A stretch of 64,000 nucleotides of DNA, taken from NCBI GenBank assembly GCA_965249965.1, contig OZ252262.1, positions 2,976,001 to 3,040,000 of the forward strand, in the 5' to 3' direction. The notes under the pieces were generated by a model, which ran no database searches, was not told the DNA's origin, and worked only from the letters and a program-made list of their open reading frames with translations. The first letter of the stretch is position 1. Every line of letters begins with the position of its first letter. This document shows positions 7,593-15,507 of this stretch, in pieces. Made by a program: the position numbers and the translations under genes. This DNA comes from HXMU1420-13 sp965249965. Its GTDB lineage: Bacteria; Bacteroidota; Rhodothermia; Balneolales; Balneolaceae.

Positions 7593-8657
7593 ATGAAAAA
7601 TACGCGCTTCAAAGAATCTACACATACTAAGGAGTTTGATCTCGACGAATATCTTGAAGAGAAAGCTGGTGAAGAATCTCATCAAGAAAATTTTGAACCA
7701 GAAATTGAAAACAAACCGACCTTTAAACGAAATGTAATAGCAGTTGGCGTAATTGTTGGCGCCTTAGCGATGTGGTCATTGATAGGTGGTCCATCCTTCT
7801 TTTTTCCTTTTAGCACGGATAATTCCGGTTCCGTAACAACCTTTGAAAATAATATCTTACCACCTCTTCCTCCTACACCAGTTGCCCCTGTAGCACCAGT
7901 TGCTCCATCCACTGAGTACCAGAATTTTGAAGGTGGCTATTTAGATTATCTGGAAGAATTTAATCAACAGAATCTGAACATGTTTTCCGGCAATGCAATA
8001 CAGGCATTCTACAATAGTGGTGTTCCAATACAATATCTAAAAGATTTAGAAGGTGCTGGTTTAATTAATGATTTCAGTTACTCCGCAATTATTGGGTTAT
8101 ATACCAGCGGTGTGCCCATCAGTTATTTAACTCAAATGGATAATGCAGGCTTTTTGGATGATTTCAGTTACTCTGCTATTATCGGTTTGTATAGTTCGAA
8201 TGTTTCCACGAATTATTTACAGGATATGCAAGAAGCCGGTTTTTTGAATGATTTCAGCTACTCTGCTATTATTGGATTATATAACAGCAATGTTACTACC
8301 AGTTATCTCCAGGATATGAAACAAGCCGGGTTTTTAGATGATTTTAGCTATTCTGCCATAATTGGGTTGTATAGCAGCAACGTTACAATCAGCTATCTTG
8401 AACAGATGCGAGAAGCTGACTTAATTGATGATTTCAGTTATTCAGCAATAATTGGACTCTATAGTTCAAATGTCTCAATAGATTATCTACAACAAATGCA
8501 GGAAACAGGATACTTATATCCTTATTCCTACTCTGGGCTAATCGCATTTTATAACAACAATATCCCGGTTAGTTTTTTGCAGGAATTAGACAGTAGAAAT
8601 CTTCTCGACAACATGAATTATAGTGAAGTAATTGGAGCGTACTTCGCAGAAAATTAA
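7593..8657 (+). CDS. Membrane-anchored 30-residue-repeat protein D
   Basis: This is the fourth paralogue (354 residues). The ATG at 7593 is chosen because it follows the previous stop by one base; an in-frame ATG at 7578 lies inside the preceding gene. It has EFDLDEYLEEK (about 16-26), an acidic stretch, a membrane helix (about 50-66) and a Pro/Val/Ala linker (PVAPVAPVAPS). Eight exact 30-residue units start at residues 130, 160, 190, 220, 250, 280, 310 and 340. Five central units contain the nearly invariant core DFSYSAIIGLYxSxV. Its stop shares four bases with the stop of the opposing ABC transporter gene. The function is unknown. Confidence 0.8.
   Translation: MKNTRFKESTHTKEFDLDEYLEEKAGEESHQENFEPEIENKPTFKRNVIAVGVIVGALAMWSLIGGPSFFFPFSTDNSGSVTTFENNILPPLPPTPVAPVAPVAPSTEYQNFEGGYLDYLEEFNQQNLNMFSGNAIQAFYNSGVPIQYLKDLEGAGLINDFSYSAIIGLYTSGVPISYLTQMDNAGFLDDFSYSAIIGLYSSNVSTNYLQDMQEAGFLNDFSYSAIIGLYNSNVTTSYLQDMKQAGFLDDFSYSAIIGLYSSNVTISYLEQMREADLIDDFSYSAIIGLYSSNVSIDYLQQMQETGYLYPYSYSGLIAFYNNNIPVSFLQELDSRNLLDNMNYSEVIGAYFAEN
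7980..8657 (+). repeat. Coding tandem repeat, exact 90-bp unit, eight copies (protein D)
   Basis: Units begin at 7980, 8070, 8160, 8250, 8340, 8430, 8520 and 8610. The five units from 8070 to 8519 are much more alike than the outer ones, both in protein and in DNA. Confidence 0.92.
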
Positions 8658-10432
8658 ACCGGATCCAGATCTCTGAATTGAAGTGCATATAAATGATTAT
8701 AAAGCCCGCCCAAGGCTACCAAATCTTGATGCGTACCTTCTTCTACGATCTCCCCATTATCCAGCACCAATATCCGATCAGCATGTTGAACAGTGGAAAG
8801 TCTGTGTGCTATTACGAATGTTGTCCTTCCTTCCATTAAGCGATACAGCGCTTCCTGAACTTGTGCCTCAGATTCTGAATCTAGAGATGAGGTTGCTTCG
8901 TCTAACAACAAAATTTCAGGGTTTTTTAAAATCGCTCGAGCAATAGCTAAACGTTGCCGCTGCCCGCCTGAAAGCTTAACCCCTTTTTCGCCAATCATAG
9001 CATTGTATTTTTCTGGAATATCATAAATGAAATCATGTGCATTGGCATCCTTTGCGGCAGCAATTATTTCTTCATCGGTAGCATCCAGTCTACCATATCT
9101 GATATTCTCTTTAATGCTGGTGCTAAATAAATGTACCTCCTGAGGAACTATGGAAATATGGTTTCTTAAGGATTTATATTTCACTTCACGAATATCTTTT
9201 CCATCAACTAAAATTGCACCATTCTGGGGATCATAAAATCTAGGGATCAGGTTTAACAACGTTGTCTTTCCTGCTCCACTTGGACCAACCAATGCTATGG
9301 TTTGCCCTGCCTCGACCTCAATATTCAAAGATTTTAAGATGGTTCTGTCGTCCTCATACGCAAAGGTTAAATCCTGAATGGAAATGTTACCTTCGATGGA
9401 ATCTAACTCAATCGCTTGTTCGGCATCTTCGATTTCAGGAATTTCATCCAGTAATTCGAAAATACGTTCTGAAGCACCTGCAGCCGTATTTACTGCTGTA
9501 TACAATCGAGATGTTTGGCTAATTGATCTGGAAATATTTAACGCATAAATAATAAAAGCTACCAAGTCTCCGGCTGTAAGGCGATCTGCTAAAACCTCTT
9601 TGCCACCGTACCAAAAAATGATTACAAGTGTACTTAAAAACATAGTTCCCACCCCAGCCCAAAATAATTGGGTGATGACTACTTTTCGCCGAGCTGTTTT
9701 AAATAATTTTTCGATTGCAGAGGTATATCTCTCTACTTCGTATTTCTCTCGTACAAAAGCTTTTACCAATCGAACGGCTCCTAATGCATCTTCTGCGACT
9801 GCCGTGGAATCTGCAAGTTCATCCTGAATACTTCTTGAAAGCTTTCTGATCTTCTGCCCGAAATATCTAGTTGCAATAGTCACAACCGGAACTGTTGCAA
9901 ATATTACAGCACTCAAACGCCAATTTAGAATTACCATCAATGTGATGGACCCAATTAGAGAAAAAGAAATTGTAAGTAGTTGTGGAAGAGAATCTGTTAG
10001 GGCAGTTCGAATGGATCCAACATCGTTGGTTAATCTAGATGTAATTTCACCGAGTCTGCGTTCGGCAAAAAATCGAAAACCTAATCGATGAAGGTGCTCA
10101 TAAACCTTTTTACGCAAGTCGGTAACAACCCGTTCGCCAACCCATTCAAGATGGTAATTACCTGCAAATGAAAAGGATGCCTGCAGTATAAATAAGGCAA
10201 AGAGTCCAAGCGCGAGAATATTTAAAAGTCGATCGTTTCCTTGCTCAAACACGGCATCCAAAAGTTCCCGAAGTCCTAATGGAACTGATAACCAAACTCC
10301 TGAAGCAACTAAAACCAGTGCTGTTGCAATGTAAAACCGAGTTCTATACGGCTTACTTAAAGCAAATATTTTAACCAGGGTTTGCCACAGCGATGCAATG
10401 CCTCTATTCTCTTTTTTATCTGATTCTGACAT
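8654..10432 (-). CDS. ABC exporter half-transporter, MsbA-like
   Basis: The 592-residue protein has an N-terminal six-helix exporter domain (about 20-320) and a C-terminal nucleotide-binding domain (about 345-585). The latter has Walker A GPSGAGKTTL, signature LSGGQRQRLAIARA, Walker B ILLLDEATSSLD and the switch histidine in VIAHRLS. This fused layout is typical of ABCB half-transporters that work as homodimers in the inner membrane. They export lipids, lipid A core (MsbA), peptides or drugs. The substrate cannot be fixed from sequence, and the neighbours do not help. It is transcribed toward the repeat-protein array. Confidence 0.93.
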   Translation of the reverse strand: MSESDKKENRGIASLWQTLVKIFALSKPYRTRFYIATALVLVASGVWLSVPLGLRELLDAVFEQGNDRLLNILALGLFALFILQASFSFAGNYHLEWVGERVVTDLRKKVYEHLHRLGFRFFAERRLGEITSRLTNDVGSIRTALTDSLPQLLTISFSLIGSITLMVILNWRLSAVIFATVPVVTIATRYFGQKIRKLSRSIQDELADSTAVAEDALGAVRLVKAFVREKYEVERYTSAIEKLFKTARRKVVITQLFWAGVGTMFLSTLVIIFWYGGKEVLADRLTAGDLVAFIIYALNISRSISQTSRLYTAVNTAAGASERIFELLDEIPEIEDAEQAIELDSIEGNISIQDLTFAYEDDRTILKSLNIEVEAGQTIALVGPSGAGKTTLLNLIPRFYDPQNGAILVDGKDIREVKYKSLRNHISIVPQEVHLFSTSIKENIRYGRLDATDEEIIAAAKDANAHDFIYDIPEKYNAMIGEKGVKLSGGQRQRLAIARAILKNPEILLLDEATSSLDSESEAQVQEALYRLMEGRTTFVIAHRLSTVQHADRILVLDNGEIVEEGTHQDLVALGGLYNHLYALQFRDLDPV

Positions 10433-10526
10433 GGCTATAATTTGGCAAATATAATGCCAACAAATCAGGATTTTTAACGCTCCATTTTGTATCTACTATA
10501 TAACAATAAAAACAAATTGTAAGCTT

Positions 10527-11018
10527 ATGGATGGCGAAACGCTTACGTGGATTTTTTTAATTGGCGGCATCATTTTAATGATCCTTGAAACGGTTCTACC
10601 GAGTGGTATGGCCTTAATTTTAGGATTCAGTGGACTTCTGATTGGGGTACTTCGTTTTCTTGGAATGCTATCCGATCCCGTTACTGCAACTTTGGCATGG
10701 TTTCTTACGTCGGTAGTTCTAACTGTTGGTGCCTTACCCTTTATCAAGAAATATTTTGGTGGAGAAGCCACATTCAAAGTAGCTGATGAAGACTACGAAG
10801 CGATGGATCAAATTGTGGATGTAGTTGAAGACATCAACGACGAAAATAATGAGGGCAGAATTAGATATCAGGGAATTTCCTGGCAAGCAAGAACTTTAGA
10901 TGGAGATATCCCTGCCGGCTCACAAGTTCGTATAAAATACAGAGACAATACCACTTGGATTGTAGAACCGGTGAATCGAATTCAAGATCCGAATCAAAAA
11001 CAACGCTTAAAAGAATAA
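10527..11018 (+). CDS. NfeD-like membrane protein
   Basis: The 163-residue protein has three predicted membrane helices (about 7-24, 28-46, 53-72) and a soluble C-terminal OB-fold domain (about 90-155) with GISWQAR and the typical GSQVRI segment. This is the short NfeD form without the ClpP-like protease domain. NfeD proteins pair with SPFH/stomatin proteins in membrane microdomains. Here two SPFH genes follow directly, 15 bp downstream, which supports the call. Confidence 0.9.
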   Translation: MDGETLTWIFLIGGIILMILETVLPSGMALILGFSGLLIGVLRFLGMLSDPVTATLAWFLTSVVLTVGALPFIKKYFGGEATFKVADEDYEAMDQIVDVVEDINDENNEGRIRYQGISWQARTLDGDIPAGSQVRIKYRDNTTWIVEPVNRIQDPNQKQRLKE

Positions 11019-11033
11019 TTTAGGGAGTCATTA

Positions 11034-11960
11034 ATGTTTTGGACATTTACACTACTCAGTATTGTACTGACGTATTTTATTTTTACTAAACTCTTTATAA
11101 TTGTTGAGTTTAGAGAACAGGTTATCCAAGAGAGACTTGGGAAATTCAAGAAAAATCTCTCGCCTGGATTTCATTTTTTAGTTCCTTTTGTCGACCGCCC
11201 TGCATATCGTCGAGAAATGCGTGAACAAGTTTTAGATGTGCCTAGCCAGACTTGCATCACCAAAGATAATATCGAAGTGGCTGTTGATGGTTTGGTATAC
11301 ATTAAAGTGATGGATGCCTATAAAGCCAGTTACGGAATTTCAAACTATCAAGCGGCAGCTGTAAATCTTGCACAAACTACGATGAGATCTGAAGTTGGTA
11401 AAATCACGTTAGATGATACCTTTAGTGAGCGCGAAAAAATGAATGAAAATATCGTTCGTGAAATTGATAAAGCTGCAGAACCATGGGGAATTAAAGTATT
11501 GAGATACGAAATCAAGAATATCCGCCCTTCTAATGAAATTGTAGACACCATGGAAAAACAGATGGAAGCCGAGCGTGAAAAGCGGGCTGAAATCACCCAT
11601 TCAGAAGGTTTTCGGCAGGCAAGAATTAACGAATCTGAAGGTGAGCAAAGCAGTCAGGTTTTAGTATCTGAAGCAAATCGCCAAAAGCGAATTAACGAAG
11701 CTCATGGTAAAGCCAAAGAAATTGAATTGGTTGCTGATGCAACGGCAAATGGCATTAAAAGAATTGCTGAGGCTATGCAGCACCCCGGTGGCGAACTTGC
11801 TGTTAAAACTAAACTAGTGGAACAATATATTGATGAGTTTGGCAAAATTATTCAAAACTCCAATGTATCTGTTTTACCAACCGAGACTGCTAATTTGAAG
11901 ACCTTTTTCGAAGGGGTTAGTAAAGTAAGTGATCACACCAAAGACAAGGGAGGCAATTAG
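11034..11960 (+). CDS. SPFH/band 7 (stomatin-like) protein 1
   Basis: The 308-residue protein has an N-terminal membrane anchor (about 1-20) and a band 7 domain (about 20-180) beginning EFREQVIQERLGKF. An alanine/glutamate-rich coiled coil with repeated RINE/SEG motifs follows (about 180-270). It matches the bacterial slipin/QmcA group, which forms oligomeric rings at the inner membrane with NfeD partners. A gggag ribosome site precedes the ATG. The next gene starts one base after the stop. Confidence 0.92.
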   Translation: MFWTFTLLSIVLTYFIFTKLFIIVEFREQVIQERLGKFKKNLSPGFHFLVPFVDRPAYRREMREQVLDVPSQTCITKDNIEVAVDGLVYIKVMDAYKASYGISNYQAAAVNLAQTTMRSEVGKITLDDTFSEREKMNENIVREIDKAAEPWGIKVLRYEIKNIRPSNEIVDTMEKQMEAEREKRAEITHSEGFRQARINESEGEQSSQVLVSEANRQKRINEAHGKAKEIELVADATANGIKRIAEAMQHPGGELAVKTKLVEQYIDEFGKIIQNSNVSVLPTETANLKTFFEGVSKVSDHTKDKGGN

Positions 11961-11961
11961 T

Positions 11962-12912
11962 ATGTCATTTCTAGAAATTATCGATACCGTAAGTTTTGGG
12001 CTGGTAATGGCCTTCATGGTTTTCCTATTATTTAAGGTGATCATGTCGTTCCGACTTGTTCCAAATCAGTTTGCCTACATCGTTGAACGCCTTGGAAACT
12101 ACAAAAAGACCTTAGGACCGGGGTTTCATGCTCTTATCCCCTTTGTTGATAAGGTAGTTTATAAGCAAGATTTACGGGAAGAAACGATTGAAGTAGAGCC
12201 TCAGGAGTGCTTCACGAAAGACAACGTTAAAGTTGAAGTTGATGGCGTAATCTACCTAAGTGTAACGGATCCTGTAAATGCGAGTTATGGGGTTACGAAT
12301 TATCGTAATGCTGCTATTCAATTATCACAAACAACCACTCGTTCTGTTATTGGTTTAATGGATTTGGATGAGACCTTCGAAGAGCGTGCTTTTATGAGTA
12401 AAGAAGTAGTAAAAGTGCTTGCTGAAATGGAGATGCCGTGGGGAATGAAAGTTCATAGATATGAAATAAAAAACATTATCCCACCCAGAACGGTTCAGAA
12501 AGCTATGGAACGTCAAATGACTGCTGAACGAGATCGCCGTGCAGTTATAGCGCGTTCAGAAGGTGTTAAAGGCTCAAAAGTGAATGATGCAGAAGGTATC
12601 CGTGCCGAGATAATCAACATTTCGGAAGCAGAGATGCAAAGCCGAATTAACGAAGCTGAAGGCCTTGCGCAAGAAATTGAAGCTTTAGCTGAAGCAACTG
12701 CCATTTCGATTGAACGAGTTGCAGAGGCACTCACCCAACCTATGGGTACAGAGGCAATGCGCTTAAGGCTTGCCGAAAAATATCTTGGAAAACTGAGAGG
12801 TTTAGCACGCGAGGAAAACGACATTATCCTTCCAAAAGATATATCCAATTACGACACCGTAATGGAAGGTTTGGCCTTAAAAGAACTGGAAATAAAGCCG
12901 ACCAAAAAATAA
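11962..12912 (+). CDS. SPFH/band 7 (stomatin-like) protein 2
   Basis: This is a paralogue of the preceding gene. The ATG at 11962 is chosen because gggaggc lies nine bases upstream inside the end of the previous gene; this gives 316 residues. An N-terminal membrane segment (about 8-28) is followed by a band 7 domain with NQFAYIVERLGNYKKTLGPG and a coiled-coil tail with repeated RINEAEG-type units. The two SPFH proteins may form a mixed oligomer, as HflK and HflC do (inference), but the sequence is slipin-like rather than HflK/C-like. Confidence 0.92.
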   Translation: MSFLEIIDTVSFGLVMAFMVFLLFKVIMSFRLVPNQFAYIVERLGNYKKTLGPGFHALIPFVDKVVYKQDLREETIEVEPQECFTKDNVKVEVDGVIYLSVTDPVNASYGVTNYRNAAIQLSQTTTRSVIGLMDLDETFEERAFMSKEVVKVLAEMEMPWGMKVHRYEIKNIIPPRTVQKAMERQMTAERDRRAVIARSEGVKGSKVNDAEGIRAEIINISEAEMQSRINEAEGLAQEIEALAEATAISIERVAEALTQPMGTEAMRLRLAEKYLGKLRGLAREENDIILPKDISNYDTVMEGLALKELEIKPTKK

Positions 12913-13713
12913 TTAATAAGCTGTGTAACTCCTCCCTTCCTCGGGAGTTACCGGCCCATTTGGTGTGGCAAATTTTGTAGGAATTGTTTCGTATTTACCA
13001 CCAATTACCGTGCGCTTTACCCCGAAATGAAGATGTGGTCCGGTTACAAAACCAGTAGCACCGGAAAAACCTAAAAATTGGCCCATTTTCACTTTATCTC
13101 CTACCGTTACTCTGGCGCCATTGTATTGTAAATGAGAATAATCAGCCATCGTACCATCTTCATGAAGGATAGTGACAAAATTAGCTTTATCAACATAAGA
13201 TGGGTCATCATCGCCTTCATCAAACCGTTGAACTACTTCAATTACTATCCCATCTCGTGCAGCATACACATTCGTACCCTCATGCATTGTAAAATCAATG
13301 GAGTATGCGATATTTCCCTGATGAGAAAAATCGCCATGGTAGGCTTGTGAAATGTAATGGGAACTTCCTATTCGATATGGAAACTGATACGCGAAATCGT
13401 CTTCATGTCGAGCAAAAACATCCCCTTTATAGGCTGCAAAACGAGTATCAAAATTCCATGCTTTTGTTCGATCTTTTGGATCTAATCGAACTAATTTTTG
13501 ATTTCCATTGGCAGAAATCACCTCAGTAAGCGGGATTAATTTATCTGTATTGAGATTCTCAAGCTCTGCGGTCAACTCAATTGTAACAGGATATATATGT
13601 GGATTTCGTGCCCATATTTCCACATATCCCGAATATTCGACTTGATAAACTTCAACTTCCGGTTCTTCTTGTGATACCAGAAACAACAGTAATAGCAGTT
13701 GCACAATTATCAT
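12913..13713 (-). CDS. M23-family metallopeptidase (LytM-like)
   Basis: The 266-residue protein has a hydrophobic N-terminus (IIVQLLLLLFLVSQ) fit for a signal peptide. A beta-rich domain follows (about 25-110), then a C-terminal M23 domain. The latter shows SHQGNIAYSIDFTM (first zinc His and Asp), DYSHLQYN and the GPHLHFGV motif with the HxH pair. M23 enzymes cut peptidoglycan cross-bridges or peptide stems, and all metal and catalytic residues appear present. It is a single gene, tail-to-tail with the SPFH operon with no gap. Confidence 0.92.
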   Translation of the reverse strand: MIIVQLLLLLFLVSQEEPEVEVYQVEYSGYVEIWARNPHIYPVTIELTAELENLNTDKLIPLTEVISANGNQKLVRLDPKDRTKAWNFDTRFAAYKGDVFARHEDDFAYQFPYRIGSSHYISQAYHGDFSHQGNIAYSIDFTMHEGTNVYAARDGIVIEVVQRFDEGDDDPSYVDKANFVTILHEDGTMADYSHLQYNGARVTVGDKVKMGQFLGFSGATGFVTGPHLHFGVKRTVIGGKYETIPTKFATPNGPVTPEEGRSYTAY

Positions 13714-13778
13714 AGCTAAACATAGGAAATCCCTCTAAAAATTATACGCAAGTTTAAAATTAGCCCCTATATTTAGGT

Positions 13779-14363
13779 ATGAATTTTCTTGCTCTCTACC
13801 TGCTTATTTTATTAGCCCTCAGAAATGATTCGGATTACGATGACCCTGAATTACTTTTGGCTATCAAATCAGGCGATCATACTGCTTTTAAGCGATTTTT
13901 TGATAAACACCATGCCTTTCTTTATCACTTTATTCTAAAAAAAGGAATGAGCGAGCAACAAGCAGAAGATTTGGTTCAACAAGCTTTTATCATGATCTGG
14001 GAAAAGCGATCAAATATTGATCCACAGAAATCTTTACGAGCGTATCTTTTCAGAATTGCATATACCCGAATGCTAAATGTGATTCGCGACCACTCAAAAT
14101 TCGATGATAATGCCAAAACGAATGAAAAAGAGTCTTCAGAAGAAGCAGATGCAATCCTTAGAAACAGGGAACTTGCTACTGCGATAGAAACAGCCATTCA
14201 ATCAATGCCCGAGAAACGCCAAAATGTTTTCCGATTATGTTTTATTAAGGAATTCACTTACAAAGATGCTGCGGAAGTTTTAGGGGTATCGGTAAAAACA
14301 GTTGAGAATCATATGGGATTGGCGTTGAAAGAACTTAGAGGAAAGCTTGAGGGATTTCGATAG
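13779..14363 (+). CDS. ECF-type RNA polymerase sigma factor
   Basis: The 194-residue protein has sigma region 2 (AFKRFFDKHHAFLYHFI, then AEDLVQQAFIMIWEK) and region 4 (FRLCFIKEFTYKDAAEVLGV, then VKTVENHMGLALKELR). It is of the family common in Bacteroidota, where FecR anti-sigma factors control it. A FecR gene and a TonB receptor lie just downstream. Its target is probably this cluster. The first 14 residues (MNFLALYLLILLAL) are oddly hydrophobic for a cytosolic sigma factor. No better ATG exists before region 2, so an internal non-ATG start is possible. Confidence 0.93.
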   Translation: MNFLALYLLILLALRNDSDYDDPELLLAIKSGDHTAFKRFFDKHHAFLYHFILKKGMSEQQAEDLVQQAFIMIWEKRSNIDPQKSLRAYLFRIAYTRMLNVIRDHSKFDDNAKTNEKESSEEADAILRNRELATAIETAIQSMPEKRQNVFRLCFIKEFTYKDAAEVLGVSVKTVENHMGLALKELRGKLEGFR

Positions 14364-14520
14364 TTCGTCCTCATTATTTGTTTCGAAGTATAATCCTCAC
14401 ACCTCGTTAAAATCTATTTTGAAATTTTTTTGAAGATCGATTGGGGGTATATTCAAAATGCCGTGTATTAAGGGTGAAAGACAAAACAAATCCTTAAAAA
14501 CAAACACGAGGTAACTCCCA

Positions 14521-15453
14521 ATGAAAAATCAAAGCAACCTAAACAACCTATCACTTCTGGCACTAGCCTTATTGGTAACTTTTGGTGCTTGTTCATCTGT
14601 TAATAACGATGTAGAAGCCATCTCAAGTGAAGATGTGGACCTTGCCGCCCATATTGTAACTTCTTCTCTTGCAGATGATGAGTCTGGTATGATGAGTAGT
14701 TTATACGATGCATTTTCTGATGTTAGTGCAGACGGGATCACATACGGCCAAAGCGATCTACGATTCAAACTTGATGATCATCGTGGTAACGACGGTCGTG
14801 GCCGCGAAAGAAACTACACCTATTCCTATGATCCAGAAACGGGTATTCATAGTTTAGATTATTCACGCGTAGTTGAAAATGGTGATTTCTATAAATCAAT
14901 CGTTATAGATCAGGATATAATCTTCACAGATCTGGATGGAGCTTTTATTGAATTCCCAAGAGTGGATAAAGATGACATTGAAGGAATTGCATACTCAGGA
15001 ACAAAAACAGGCGAAAAAAATGGCCCTTTTAGAAGCGGTAGTTTTACCAAAACAGATGACTTCAGACTATCAGGAATACATGAAACCAGCCCAATTCTTT
15101 CACTTAACGGTGAACATACCGGAACCGGATCAGCAGAAGGCATTACCCGAGATTCTGTGGAAGCCAGCCGCTCCTACAATATCAATATTACCTTTGAGAA
15201 CATCGAAGTAAATAAAGATACCGTTGAAGCTCATGGTTCTTTAGAATTTGCTGTTACAGGTACACTTTCCTACTCCATTACCATGAATAAAACCATTGGT
15301 GGTGTTCCTGAAGAATCAATAGTTGAAGGAACTATTGACCTAGAAGAAGATGGTACCGCTCTAATGAGATTTAACAAGCTACCACAAGTAATTCGATTCT
15401 CTTTAGGCGACGGCGAACGTAGAGACCGTCCGAATGACCGAAGAGGTAACTAA
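14521..15453 (+). CDS. Hypothetical lipoprotein in sigma/FecR cluster
   Basis: This family is not recognised. The 310-residue product has a lipoprotein signal (LLVTFGAC, Cys near 24), so it is probably outer-membrane attached. The body is polar and beta-rich, with DDHRGNDGRGRERNY near residue 82-96 and GDGERRDRPNDRRG at the end. Two arginine/aspartate-rich patches therefore bracket the body. An ATG with a gaggtaac site seven bases upstream sets the start. Its position between the sigma and anti-sigma genes suggests the sigma factor drives it, perhaps as its most abundant target (inference). Confidence 0.65.
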   Translation: MKNQSNLNNLSLLALALLVTFGACSSVNNDVEAISSEDVDLAAHIVTSSLADDESGMMSSLYDAFSDVSADGITYGQSDLRFKLDDHRGNDGRGRERNYTYSYDPETGIHSLDYSRVVENGDFYKSIVIDQDIIFTDLDGAFIEFPRVDKDDIEGIAYSGTKTGEKNGPFRSGSFTKTDDFRLSGIHETSPILSLNGEHTGTGSAEGITRDSVEASRSYNINITFENIEVNKDTVEAHGSLEFAVTGTLSYSITMNKTIGGVPEESIVEGTIDLEEDGTALMRFNKLPQVIRFSLGDGERRDRPNDRRGN

Positions 15454-15470
15454 AAACTTAAGTTGAATTG

Positions 15471-15496
15471 GCGGGCTGGAAACGGCCTGCTATTTT
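15471..15496 (+). terminator. Possible terminator or attenuator before fecR
   Basis: The hairpin gcgggct / ggcctgc (with two G-T pairs and a ggaaac loop) is followed by tattttaat. It sits between the lipoprotein stop and the fecR start. It could reduce read-through so that the lipoprotein is made in excess over FecR. Confidence 0.5.
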
Positions 15497-15507
15497 AATC
15501 CAAGATC

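Noticed and set aside
7980..8657. Regular 90-bp direct repeats as a CRISPR array
   Set aside because: The repeats have no unique spacers, are in frame throughout and encode a regular protein repeat.
11348..12848. Long minus-strand frames within the two SPFH genes
   Set aside because: They are antisense to well recognised domains and arise from the codon bias of the coiled-coil repeats.
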